25,766 bases of DNA from positions 1-25,766 of the forward strand of contig JAYKXP010000329.1 in the NCBI GenBank assembly GCA_037176845.1, in the 5' to 3' direction. Below the pieces are notes generated by a model. The model had not been told where the DNA came from. It saw only the letters and a list, made by a program, of their open reading frames with translations, and made no database searches. Positions 10,440 to 19,407 of the stretch are shown here, one piece after another. Source of the stretch: Paramarasmius palmivorus (lineage: Eukaryota > Basidiomycota > Agaricomycetes > Agaricales > Marasmiaceae). The stretch's first letter is position 1; every line of letters starts with the position of its first letter. Both the position numbers and the translations under genes were made by a program.

Positions 10440-10808
10440 TTCAACTTCAACCAGAAATTCCTGTTTCGAGGTCTCAAAAAAATCAAACGAAATATTTACG
10501 CACTCGTCCTACTATCAGTAAGTATTCCATCAATATCGATCTTCGTTCGCATCACTAGAGCCTTATATCTCTGAGTCTAACGTTCAAATTTCAAACTTGG
10601 GCGGCTGGTCTAGTTGGATCTAGGCTGCCAAGCCCTCAGAAGGCCTTTCTTTGGGAAAAATCCGGTTCACCGGCTGTTTGTTACTGTCAAAAACAGTTAC
10701 CAGCGCACCTCTGTATGAAAGTCTGACCCGACAATGACATTTCACAAATTGAACCCACGACCACCATGTGCACAGGATATGAGCAGGATCATAGGTGCTG
10801 TCGTCGCT
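10440..10808 (+). pseudogene. Truncated copy of the small membrane-protein gene (5' flank and exon 1)
   Basis: This stretch aligns through its length with 19093-19448, the upstream region and first exon of the intact membrane-protein gene at 19.4 kb. Shared runs include GGGCGGCTGGTCTA and AGCCCTCAGAA, and GATATGAGCAGGATCATAGG is identical in both. The copy is dead. Its start reads ACCATGTGCACAGG where the intact gene has ACCATGGCGCAGG, which shifts the frame. The copy stops at the point corresponding to the first splice donor, where it runs directly into F-box gene sequence. Confidence 0.8.
10651..10714 (+). promoter_or_regulatory. Conserved 64-bp non-coding element, left copy
   Basis: Compared with 19286-19349 it has 4 differences in 64 bases, and the first 32 bases are identical. 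That is much better than the flanking duplicated DNA. It contains a potential hairpin with arms CTGTTTG and CAAAAACAG. It lies about 110 bp upstream of the dead start codon. The functional assignment is inference. Confidence 0.45.
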
Positions 10809-10857
10809 CGGAGATTGAGGTATTGATGCGAGCAAACGACAGGGAGCCTTTGGTTTT
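10809..10857 (+). pseudogene. Copy of the F-box gene 3' coding tail
   Basis: Starting at GAGATTGAGG, this segment matches 6583-6631, the last codons of the F-box gene (reading EIEVL.RANDREPL). About nine differences fall in 49 bases. Several are synonymous third-base changes (AAT/AAC, GAT/GAC, GAA/GAG, CCA/CCT). It is fused directly to the truncated membrane-protein copy, so it marks the join between two copies of a tandem duplication. No stop or upstream F-box sequence accompanies it. Confidence 0.75.
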
Positions 10858-11761
10858 GAGTCAAGAGGAATTCGAAGGACATCGCACACCCTAATTTGGT
10901 AATAAATTCACATGTGCCATATAAACGCAAGATATCCACCGCAAAAAAGACATTTTTCTGCAGGTATTCTTGCTAATACCAATAGCCATGATCCAGAAGA
11001 ATTGTTCCTACCAAAAGTACCAGCAAAAAGTACCAGCTCCTCAGGGGTTGTTCGTTTGGCCTCGTTGATTTTGGCGCCATGGGAACGAATTCCCAAAACA
11101 GGGCGTGGAATATTTACTGTAATGGCGGCTCCGGCAATGCCGCCCTTCGTCGTGATGCTTGCTTAGGCGCCCGTCGCTGAAAATTTGACTACGGACAGCA
11201 TGTCGTTTCTCTCGAGCTCACACCAATCACGCTTTCGACAAGTAACAATCTGGCATTACTCGAAATCAAGTCAGATGCATCTCCTGCCTTGTCAATATGT
11301 CCCCCAGCGGAATCACTTGTGATTCTAAACCACAACTACCACTACCAAGAGCCGTCACTATACTAGCGATTTGCATGAATATTTTGTATACGACCACGGG
11401 AATATGAAGCGCAAAGGAATGGGTAAAACCAAAGGCTCGAAAGCTGGAGTTATAGGACAACGGGGAAAGGTAGCGGCCGAATAACGTCTCGAAGTTGATG
11501 CGACAGCGAAGTTGTTATGGTGGGTCTTTCAATTTGGGGGGTCTTTGAGAAGACTTCGTTTTGACCCATGAACCATTTTTTAGCCCGGATTCGAAGCTCC
11601 AAGGCTGGACCAGATGGGCAACGCACTGTTACACTCCCATTTTTCGCAGAACCCCATCGATTTCAGCGGCCTCGTAGCTTTGACGCGTATTCAACTCATC
11701 TCAAGGCATGTTTCCTCATCTTTTACTGAAGGCATAAGGCTTATGTCTCAGAGTAGCAACC
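10858..11761. other. Spacer, no gene recognised
   Basis: No family motif in either strand. The first 80 bp may continue the duplicated F-box/RanGAP spacer, but the similarity is too weak to assert. The end is the 5' flank of the ankyrin gene. Confidence 0.45.
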
Positions 11762-12805
11762 ATGTCCATCATATACCCTTGCCTCCCGAAGCAGCTGCTC
11801 GACAGCCTCAAAAAAGATCCCGTCATATCCGTAGCAAACTCTTTTACATTCCAAACACAATTTGAAGATTTCCGAAGAAGGGTCGTCCTCCGGGGCGACG
11901 CTCCAGAACGCGTCACGATCAACAGTTGTGCTTTGTTCGACACAAGGGATTTCAGTCACTTCTTCGATGACGACCCTCTTTGCTCAATCGTTCAGGGCAT
12001 TTCTCAGTTTCGAGAGATTGACCACAAGACGTATTTGCACGCAGCCGCGTTCAACGAGGATGTACCTGCCACCTACGAACTCATCCGCCTTGGCATCGAC
12101 AAAGACGGCAAAGACAAAGACGGCGCTACAGCTCTTTTTGTCGCGCTGGCCAAGCTAGTACTTTGGCGCTTCATTCCCAAGGTCCTGTCGAATGGTGAAC
12201 CACTTTCCTACACCACCAACAAAATCAAATGTCTCGTCCGTGTCGTCACTTTGCTCGTCGAGCAGCACGCAGACGTCAATGGAGGTGCATATGGGTTCAT
12301 TCCGGTTACGCTCGCAGCCATGGCGGCCCAATGGGATATAGTGCAGCTCCTTATAAAGCACGGTGCCAGCACAGAAGATTTCACGTGTCTACCCGAAGAC
12401 GAACGTCGATTCCGTACCATAATGTCCTGCACACCTAGACCAAAACCTCGACCTCCACGTCCGTGTCTTTGCTGGTCAGGCAAGTTCTTGTCGGAGTGCC
12501 ATGCTGCCGGTGCTCAACCATACCCGGACGACTTTCTTTGTGGTTGTGGGAAGACGAAGACTCACAAAGATTGCTGCAAGAAACGGGGTCTGGTATTTGA
12601 AGAATCTTGGAACACTCGACGCGGGTGCATTACTTCGATGCAAGCTCGAGTAGGCATTGATATTGATGACTCCTTGGTGCCATCTGGGCTCAAAGAGAGG
12701 TATGTGGAGGGTTCAGAAACGATGAGGAGCGTTATCAAGGGTATGACGGTAGAGAGCTGGGAAGCCTGGGCGCCCCTGTATAATCATCCCTTTTTCAACT
12801 TTTGA
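11762..12805 (+). CDS. Ankyrin-repeat protein with two SEC-C-like zinc motifs
   Basis: Single-exon 347-aa frame from ATG 11762. Residues 55-100 hold a family-typical LFDTRDFSHFF...HKTYLHAAAFNED segment. Ankyrin repeats cover about 88-205 (YLHAAAFNEDVPATYELIRLG, then LLVEQHADVNGG and WDIVQLLIKHGAS). Two SEC-C-type knuckles follow. The first is C235-x-C237-x8-C246-H247 (CLCWSGKFLSECH) and the second is C260-x-C262-x8-C271-C272 (CGCGKTKTHKDCC). Related Agaricomycete proteins, as I remember them, continue with a conserved region and a C-terminal MYND finger. Here the protein ends soon after SEC-C with WEAWAPLYNHPFFNF. A piece that looks like the missing C-terminal half lies about 5 kb downstream at 18.06 kb. 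The role is unknown, probably protein-protein scaffolding. There is no break in frame. Confidence 0.8.
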   Translation: MSIIYPCLPKQLLDSLKKDPVISVANSFTFQTQFEDFRRRVVLRGDAPERVTINSCALFDTRDFSHFFDDDPLCSIVQGISQFREIDHKTYLHAAAFNEDVPATYELIRLGIDKDGKDKDGATALFVALAKLVLWRFIPKVLSNGEPLSYTTNKIKCLVRVVTLLVEQHADVNGGAYGFIPVTLAAMAAQWDIVQLLIKHGASTEDFTCLPEDERRFRTIMSCTPRPKPRPPRPCLCWSGKFLSECHAAGAQPYPDDFLCGCGKTKTHKDCCKKRGLVFEESWNTRRGCITSMQARVGIDIDDSLVPSGLKERYVEGSETMRSVIKGMTVESWEAWAPLYNHPFFNF

Positions 12806-12892
12806 CGGGCCTTGGCGGTAGTCTTTCCAACTCAGACCATCACTCTATCAACGCCTCAGAAGAGCCCATCCCTCATAATCGAAGCAAGCTAC

Positions 12893-13231
12893 ATGGTCAC
12901 CCCCGAAATTCCTTCAGATTCGGATGAATTCACGCCCTGGACCTTCGGTATCATTATCAAGTATCAGTATCACCTCGGAATAGCGTTATGCTGTCTTCTC
13001 ATTGCTCAGCTAGGTCCATCGATACCAGGCATACGATCACTTAAAAACACTATCCCACCACTCTACAAAACAATCATTTATCTTCTACTCTTATGCTCAG
13101 AGATTGTGCTTTTTGCTGCTATCCTTTGCATCATCCCACGTTGGATAGCGATATTGCTTGGGTCGATTACGGGGTTTGGGTTGGTGCATTGGTTTTTGGG
13201 TTTCGGACGTCGTAGCTTGCGGGAGCTGTAG
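12893..13231 (+). CDS. Small membrane protein with about three helices
   Basis: 112 aa from ATG 12893. The frame is open upstream to 12806, but that part lacks an ATG. After a short acidic N-terminus (PEIPSDSDEF) there are three hydrophobic segments: around YHLGIALCCLLIAQLG, TIIYLLLLCSEIVLFAAIL, and WIAILLGSITGFGLVHWF. The last is followed by basic GRRSLREL. It starts 88 bp after the ankyrin gene on the same strand and converges with the seven-helix gene. I do not recognise it. It could be an orphan gene or the 3' exon of a larger transcript. The hydrophobic pattern makes chance less likely. Confidence 0.45.
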   Translation: MVTPEIPSDSDEFTPWTFGIIIKYQYHLGIALCCLLIAQLGPSIPGIRSLKNTIPPLYKTIIYLLLLCSEIVLFAAILCIIPRWIAILLGSITGFGLVHWFLGFGRRSLREL

Positions 13232-13471
13232 GGTTGGTGTGTTCACGATTCATTCGGTCCGGGGATAGCGGTACATTTGAATCGTAGACATATGGAGAGT
13301 ACGGGGACGGTTGTTCGAGAATAGATTATTCATTTCGATATCAAGTTGGGATAAGTCAGGGAATGAGAAGTTTGAGAACGGTACAGTGATAGCGAAATAG
13401 GTAAGGAGAGGAACGCGCAGGCAATTGAACAAAGATGGGGTTTGGGAAAATACACAGAAGTACGTAGCACG

Positions 13472-13501
13472 GGCTGCATTCCCACTGGCTGCATTCCCAC
13501 T
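13472..13501. repeat. Perfect 15-bp tandem duplication
   Basis: GGCTGCATTCCCACT occurs twice head to tail. It lies in the 3' flank of the seven-helix gene, outside any supported coding sequence. Confidence 0.9.
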
Positions 13502-13592
13502 ACCTAGTAATAAATTATGGCTTGCATAAATAAGGAACAGCGGATTTATACGACGCGATATCGGTGCGCTCTTTACGCTCCGGGGCTCGAGG

Positions 13593-15119
13593 TTATAGTA
13601 TGCGGCGGCCTTCGGGCTCCTCCTGATGTTCAACCACCTCCGTCGGCGCAATATTGACAGATTGCACCTGCGCGTCAGTAGTGGTCGTGGGCTCAAGTCG
13701 ATCACCGAACTGAATGTCAGAGAGGTGTCTCGTTTGGAAACTCTCGACATTTTTACCGAGTTTGGCGCGAACCATGATGAGAGTGGGGGCGAATCCCTAT
13801 AATCGAACTTTGGTTAGACAGTAAGAAGAAAACAGATGGCGTACTAACGGAACTCAGAGTGACAATCGGATTGAAACTGAATGGAACAATTTCCACTGCT
13901 ATCGTATTATCTTCAATCAAGCCGCAAATCTGGAACAGTGGGTAGATAATTCCTGATTCCAGGCTGTACTGGGCGATGAGCTGACTTGTGGAATATTGTC
14001 GTTTGACACGTACACGATCCTACAGACCGATCCAATGAGTCTATCGCTGGTATGAATACCATGGGCACGAATTTGTCGGTGGATCCACCAAATGCGTCCA
14101 GCTGTGCAGAGTGTACCTATGGAATATCACACAGAAGGAAGACGACGCACCCGTCAGAAGTGTCAGTATCAAATTGAACGCGGCACTACCAACACCGTAA
14201 AAAGCACTCATTGATTCTCCCTGATGGAAAATTTTAATTTCGGTATTGTAGCCAACTGACTTCACTATGGCACCGATGATCCCTGTGGCTAGCATGTGTG
14301 ATGTAAACTTGGAGACCAGTTAATTAGAGGAGAGGCGATACCGTTTACGAGGATTGAGCCTAATATCAAAGGGAAACCGATTCGCTTGTCGAAGCTCCAG
14401 ATTGTATAACAGCGATGAATCTGAATGAGGAGTAAATCAGGTCTCGCTTCGATTTTGTTATGGTGCGTGAAGAAGCACTGACAAGCATCCAGTCTGCCAC
14501 GATACTACCATCACATTAGTTTCTGCTCCAGCTTGAATATAAAGGGGAAAGCATACCCACTTAAGCAGAACAGGAATCGATTCTTCAAGGAAACTGAAGT
14601 ATGGACTAGTTAAAATTTGTAAAAGGAAGAAATGCATGTTTACCTTACATCGTGACTGTCTCCTTGACATTATCCAGTGTAAAGTCGATCAGAGGTCGAT
14701 AGTCCCCTGTGACCACTTCAAAAAGTACGATCGTAATATCGACAATCGCGGAGGTATAAATTCCGACATATATTGTGGATAGTCCGAACAAGAGAGTGGT
14801 CAGTACCAGGTAAAGCTTGCTCTCGATGGCGGTACTGTCTGGCCGTTGATCACGGTTTCGCATCATGTAGAGGTATGTCCCGAAAATAAAGATGTAGGTG
14901 CCTAATAGAGTTGTGTGACACAGTGAGCGTGGCGAAATTTCTTCATGTGGCATGAATCGGCTATACCATAGAAGAAATACAGGACCTGTGGATCGAAAGG
15001 TCAGAGTTTGAAAGGGAAAGAAAATCCAGCTTGAAACCTACTGAAAAGGTGGATACAGGAAAAACTACAACGTTTGTAGTGGAGAGAAAAGGTGCGAGCT
15101 CTGAGTCGAGGGGTGCCAT
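13593..15119 (-). CDS. Orphan seven-helix membrane protein (Agaricomycete type)
   Basis: Ten exons on the minus strand: 15119-15042, 14985-14967, 14901-14649, 14605-14561, 14504-14483, 14420-14342, 14288-14151, 14101-14028, 13980-13849 and 13796-13593. The nine GT-AG introns are 43-65 bp. The joined frame is exactly 348 codons (347 aa) with no stop, which strongly supports the model. Hydrophobic helices are visible at about VLYFFYGTYIFIFGTYLY, LYLVLTTLLFGLSTIYVGIY, IPVLLNIVADWMLIHRCYTI, RIGFPLILGSILVNATGIIG, GSAAFNLILTLLTAG, IAQYSLESGIIYPLFQI, and FNPIVTLSSGFAPTLIMV. The RCYTIW and LESGIIYP motifs are hallmarks, as I remember them, of a large mushroom-fungus family with no assigned function. 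The cytosolic tail is Thr/Glu-rich. It may be receptor-like, but no ligand can be inferred. The start is the first ATG, and only a GTG precedes it in frame. Confidence 0.82.
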
Positions 15120-16320
15120 GGATAGATGGGGACTTATTGGGTCGGTGCCGCTATTTAATAGACGTTGCAGTTTCACGAATCAGTGAGTGACAGCACTCGA
15201 AATACTTGGTCGTAAAGAGCGGCTTGGGCGCGGTATAGCGCTGAATAGCAATGAATTGATATATGGATGCTTGAAGACTGAGATGATAGGCAGCTAAAGC
15301 ATCTACGTCTCACCACGGCGAGAGGAACAATATTATACGGTGTGGACCGTATGACAAGTTTGACCTGAGAAGTTTACTAGAAGCAACTTGCAATAGACAG
15401 AACATTAGTATAGATTTCTAAAGTCAAAGCCGAGGCCGTACCGTTGAAGGAACCCAGCACATTGGATCCGTCTCAAGTGAGACGATGAACTGTACATGAG
15501 ATGACCTCGAACAGCCTCGTCTCAAACCTCATATGCTGCATAAGGCCAACATTGTTTGCGTAGAACTACGAGGGGCCAGTGAGTCTTCGACTCAAACTGG
15601 TAGTTGTTGTAAAAGTCAAGGATACCGTAACCTTGTTGTCTTCTGTGTCGTTACGCCAAATCAAGCTCAGAGCTCGAAATGATACGAGCTACAGCGCTGG
15701 GTGAATCACCTCCGTCTTGAAGTTGAGATGTGAACATGTGTAGTCGAAGCTAGGGCCCGGAGCCTGACATTTCTATTTCCTTTAGCTTTTGGCTTGCCAA
15801 GGCGGCCGCAATATGAGGGGATCATGAAAACTTGGGCAGGAGACGTGATGGTGGTGGTCAAGTTCGGATGACTGGCAACAATGTCCCGGCAATTTCCTGC
15901 AATTTGAATTTCTTTCTCTGACGACCACCATCTCAATGGGCCATGGTACAGAATGGACTTGTCTACAAACCCTTGTAGGAAGGTACGTTTCAAGATGTGC
16001 TTGACGTTGTCTCCTTGACTCAACTGCGAGCTTTAGATACGAGCAACCGTATATATCCATGGCCATGGCAAAATTGTACACAATGTAACGCAAATTCCCA
16101 GCAATTCATGATTCCTTGGCTTCTCCACCACTCTAAAGCAATCTGTTCATTGAAGACCGAAAGATGGGACACGTCGGCATTTGAAGCAACTGTGGAATGA
16201 TTCCATGCTGCAAAGTGCAGTGTACCGACCCTTTCCGTTTTGCTTCGGCTGGCAAGCAGAGAGCCATAATGGCCGATTCTTGTCTTGTAGACTGGAAGCC
16301 CCTCCGCATTCCCCAACTGC
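15120..16320. other. No intact gene; contains a degenerate internal repeat
   Basis: No family was recognised. On the minus strand, two stretches at about 15885-15945 and 16075-16140 resemble each other (both contain a GTGG word, then GGAA[A/T]TTGC and ACATTGT in order). This suggests an old local duplication. The missing N-terminal part of the ALDH relic would be expected at the right end, but I cannot find it. Confidence 0.4.
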
Positions 16321-17651
16321 CTAAACCTTGTTATCAAACAACCTGTTGGTGTTGTGTACGTCCCCTTCCCTTCACCTCCCTTTTATACACAACCACTAAC
16401 ACATAAACACACGACCAGCTTGTTCCTCACACCATAGAACTTCCCCCCAGTCATGATAACCCATAAACTAGGCGCCGCTCTCCGAGTCGCAGCTGGATGT
16501 ACAACCGTCATCAAGCCTTCCCCTGATAAGCTGTTTAGCGTGTTGGCTCTTGCCGAAGTATGTCCCCGTGTCCTCTTCCTTCCCCTACACAAAAGCTAAC
16601 GCAAAACGAAGTAGATAGGAATAATACCAGGCATCCCAGACGGCTTAATCAACATGGTAAAAACCCAAAAAAAGTCATGGAAGTCCGTAAAGAGATGTGC
16701 GAGAGTAAAATTGTTAGGGAAGGTTACATTTACTGGGTCTACGCCGGTAGCGAAGCTTTTGACTGGGATGGCTGCTAGTACGCTTAAGAAGTACGCTTTT
16801 TTCCTTCTTCCCTTATCTTCCCTTTCATCCCTTTCCTGCCTTCTTTGCCTTGTTTCTTCGGTGCTAACAAACGCATGCTAGGCGCTCCCTTCATCGTCTT
16901 CGACGACTGTAACCTCGACGAAGCACTCTCCGCCGCAATCATCTGTAAATTCAGAGGTAGCGGTCAAACATGCATATGCGCGAACCGTATCTACGTTCAA
17001 GAAGGTGTATATGCAGAGTTTACTTCGAGGCTTGCAGAGAAGGTTGCGGGGTTTAAGGTTGGGAATGGGTTGGATAGCGATACGTATGTGGTTTTCTCTT
17101 CCTGTGTGATTGTTTTTGAGTGGCTGGCTAATGAGTTTGGGTTGTAGGGCTCACGGCCCGTTGATACACACCCGTGCCGTCCAAAAAGTCATTCGACACG
17201 TCGAAGACGCCGTCTCAAAAGGCGCTTCAATCCTCGTCGGCGGTAAACCCATCGGCGACCCCAACTGTTCCTCCTTCGCACCTACCGTTTTATCCGAGGT
17301 CTCCCCCACCGCCCTGTTTCACACCGAAGAAACATTCAGTCCACTGGCCTTCCTAACAAAATTCACCACCAAGGACGAAGATATCCAATTGGCTAACAAC
17401 ACCGACATTGAGCTGGCGGGGTATTTCTTCTCCGGAGATGTAGGCGTGTAGCGGAAGCACTGGAAGTGGGAATGATTGGAGCGAATACGGGGTTGATAAG
17501 TCAGAATGTTATTCCGTTTGGGGGTGTAAAGGAGAGTGGGATTGGGAGAGAGGGAGGGCCGCATGGGATTGAGGAGTATTTGAATGAGAAGATTGTTGTG
17601 TTTGGGAGGTTGGGGGTTGGAAGGCGTAGGGTCTGGAAGGTGTTTGGATAG
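16321..17651 (+). pseudogene. Broken aldehyde dehydrogenase (succinate-semialdehyde dehydrogenase-like)
   Basis: Conserved ALDH blocks occur in order: [70 protein letters not shown], and GSGQTCICANRIYVQ with the catalytic cysteine. Further on are [33 protein letters not shown] and [15 protein letters not shown]. Lesions are several. TAG (at about 16434) replaces the Trp codon of the PWN motif. Two opposite frameshifts flank MEVRKEMCESKIV. The SLELGG segment with the catalytic glutamate is absent between ASTLKK and GAPF. A frameshift precedes VAEALEV. No N-terminal third is visible. Several GT-AG introns remain. The block spelling resembles SSADH (GABA shunt) more than other ALDHs. No active enzyme can be made. 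Confidence 0.85.
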
Positions 17652-18060
17652 TGAATTGTGTATTAGTATCGTGACAGTGGTTAATTACTCTGAAAATGAA
17701 CAGCGTTGATGTACATTTACTACTAGGTACTGTTAATCAAGCGAGATGAACGTCTTGCAATTGTATCTGGCCTAGTAGTACTTGACAATGGCTGCGAAAC
17801 TTCAACTTCAGCGCTCAGCCAGTGAACTTCAGGTAAATGCAGTCCACAGCATCACGTGTCGTTGACGCTTAGACTCGAAATCATTTTTGTCGCCTTCGCC
17901 TCCCACCATGCACTCCTCAGAAAGTCAACTATGGAGGGGACAACTCGATAGAGCCCGGATTTAATTGGGCCAGGTTGAAACAGCCCCGCACGCACGAAGG
18001 CATCGCAGAGGTTACTATCCCTCGAGCTCTGGTGTGTTGAGGGTTGCCAGAACCAGAGTG
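17652..18060. other. Spacer with possible 5' part of the MYND gene
   Basis: A CACCATG at 17906-17912 opens a short frame that stops within 55 bp (TAA 17962-17964). From 17965 the frame used by the MYND gene is open but lacks an ATG until 18061. An upstream exon could exist, though no splice pair is convincing. Confidence 0.35.
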
Positions 18061-18644
18061 ATGAAGGACACATTTGCTTTGGTAGGCAAAGACCCCGAGA
18101 AAGAAGTGGATCCCGCATTTTGGTACGCTTTAATCAAAACGAAGTTTGTTCCCAGGTACGAAGCCGATTCGTTGTGCCTATTAAAACTGCTGACTATGGG
18201 TTCACGGCCAGCTAAAGAATACAACACAATGACCGAAAACTATATGCAGCCAGAGCTATGGAACAACGCCGTCGACGAGTATATTCTCACTCAAAAGGAC
18301 CCGCGGTCTCGTCTTGAGATCGAACGAGAGGCGAAGATAGGTGCTCATGGTGGACCTCTGCACAGACGCTGCGAGGGTGTGGGATGCCAACGACTTGAGG
18401 GACATGACATCGCACAGCTGAAGAAGTGTCGGTGCGAGAAGGTCAGTGAATCTACCCTAGTCTGGTGGTACTTGAACTTAACGTCCAACATCAGGTCGTG
18501 TACTGCAGCGAAGAGTGTCAGCACAACCATTGGCCGGAACATAAAGGTCTATGCAGGACCCACAAGCATCCTATCCAACTGTTGAGATCCCAGCGGAACA
18601 TCGAGCAAGTGGCTGCGGTCTTCGTTGCAGCCTTTCTTTCGTGA
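18061..18644 (+). CDS. MYND zinc-finger protein, probably an N-terminally truncated relative of the ankyrin/SEC-C family
   Basis: Exons 18061-18441 and 18495-18644, with a 53-bp intron (GTCAGT...ATCAG), give 176 aa. The first part holds the family segment KDPEKEVDPAFWYALIKT, then WNNAVDEYI and RLEIEREAKIGAHGGPLHRR. The MYND finger follows: CEGVGC, LKKCRCEKVVYCSEEC, HNHWPEHKGLC. The second cysteine pair is C-x-C instead of the usual C-x2-C, so one residue seems lost inside a zinc site. The intron falls inside the finger. The ankyrin and SEC-C part expected upstream is missing, and a separate ankyrin + SEC-C gene sits 5 kb upstream on the same strand. It may be a split gene, a truncated paralogue, or a pseudogene. 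The frame itself is open. Confidence 0.62.
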
Positions 18645-18744
18645 ATTCTACTCGATCTGCGAATATGTGCTTGTTTCTTGGTGGATTCTTTTGTCACTGT
18701 TTGTCGTTTAGAGCTTTCACGATTCCATCGTTTGGTGTTTTTTT

Positions 18745-18865
18745 CCGACTTCAACTTCAATGTACTCCTCTACCTTACTCATCCGCATGCCTATGGCGTC
18801 GTGAACCTTTGCAATCAAGACATCGCTGCCTCCACTGATGGCTTATTCGTGGCCGAAGGAATCGT
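18745..18865 (+). pseudogene. Fragment of a second RanGAP gene (5' flank and start of exon 1)
   Basis: It aligns with 7020-7150. Shared words are CCTTACTCATCC, GCGTCGTGAACCT and GCAATCAAG, followed by a drifting match through the codons for the ATIDDLF-like segment to GGAATCG. The start region reads ATGCCTATGGCGTCGTGA, so the frame is broken at once. The rest of RanGAP is deleted, and the next sequence is a fragment of the neighbouring 225-aa gene, in the same order as in the left copy. Confidence 0.72.
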
Positions 18866-18869
18866 TCCA

Positions 18870-18962
18870 TAAACGCGAGTGGCTGGATCAAACAAGCACG
18901 CCTCTAAGACTTGCGAGGATGCCGTCCAAAACGCGTACTAGGTTGGTGGTGCACAATAGAAT
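18870..18962 (+). pseudogene. Fragment of a second copy of the 225-aa gene (exon 3)
   Basis: It aligns with about 9950-10045. TGGCTGGATCAAAC is identical, and GCACG, AAGAC, CGAGAATG/CGAGGATG, GTCCAAA/CTCCAAA and GCTGGTG/GTTGGTG follow in register. A stop (TAG) replaces the CAG of the intact copy. The fragment lies immediately after the RanGAP fragment, showing that the deletion removed most of RanGAP and the first two exons of this gene. Confidence 0.75.
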
Positions 18963-19285
18963 GGGTTGGCGTGTGACCAAGCGTCCGTGCAACCTTGTGT
19001 TATTTGGAATTCCACACTCGTACACAATATTCCTAGCAGTGATAATCAAGTTCCCTTAGGCTTGGCTATCAACCAGTCTTGACGAGCGCAATTCGCCATT
19101 CAACCACTGTTCTGCACCGGTCTCCCACAAAAATCAAATGGAAATACGTATCGCCGCCATACGTACGAAGTCCTATTCCACGAATCTTCGCTCGCATCAC
19201 CGGAGCCCTTGATCTTCGCCAAAATCAACTTGGGCGGCTGGTCTAATTGGGGTCCAGGCTTCCTCAAGCCCTCAGAATCTCTTTA

Positions 19286-19349
19286 TTGGGAAAAATCCGG
19301 TTCACCGGCTGTTTGTTATTGTCAAAAACAGTCACCGGCGCATCTCTGT
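19286..19349 (+). promoter_or_regulatory. Conserved 64-bp non-coding element, right copy (upstream of the live gene)
   Basis: This is the best-preserved part of the duplicated upstream region, with 4 differences in 64 bases from 10651-10714. It contains CCGGTTCACCGG and hairpin arms CTGTTTG/CAAAAACAG. It ends about 58 bp before the ATG of the membrane-protein gene, so it may be core promoter, a transcribed leader structure, or a protein-binding site. Which of these it is cannot be told from sequence. Confidence 0.45.
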
Positions 19350-19407
19350 TGGCAGTATAAAGGTCTGACCTGCCAATGGTGTTCCTTCACAAACATCCAC
19401 AACTACC

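Noticed and set aside
10600..10680. tRNA-like A-box (TGGTCTAGTTGG) followed by a GGTTCACCGG word, also at 19.23-19.31 kb
   Set aside because: The T-loop word lacks the GTTCRANNC pattern and no acceptor or anticodon stems can be paired. More likely part of the duplicated promoter region.
13250..13750. 166-codon minus-strand frame downstream of the seven-helix gene
   Set aside because: It overlaps the last exon of the seven-helix gene in another frame. Its composition is low-complexity basic and it includes the 15-bp tandem repeat.
16020..16337. 105-codon minus-strand frame opposite the ALDH relic
   Set aside because: No family motif, it overlaps the ALDH blocks on the other strand, and it starts without a convincing context.
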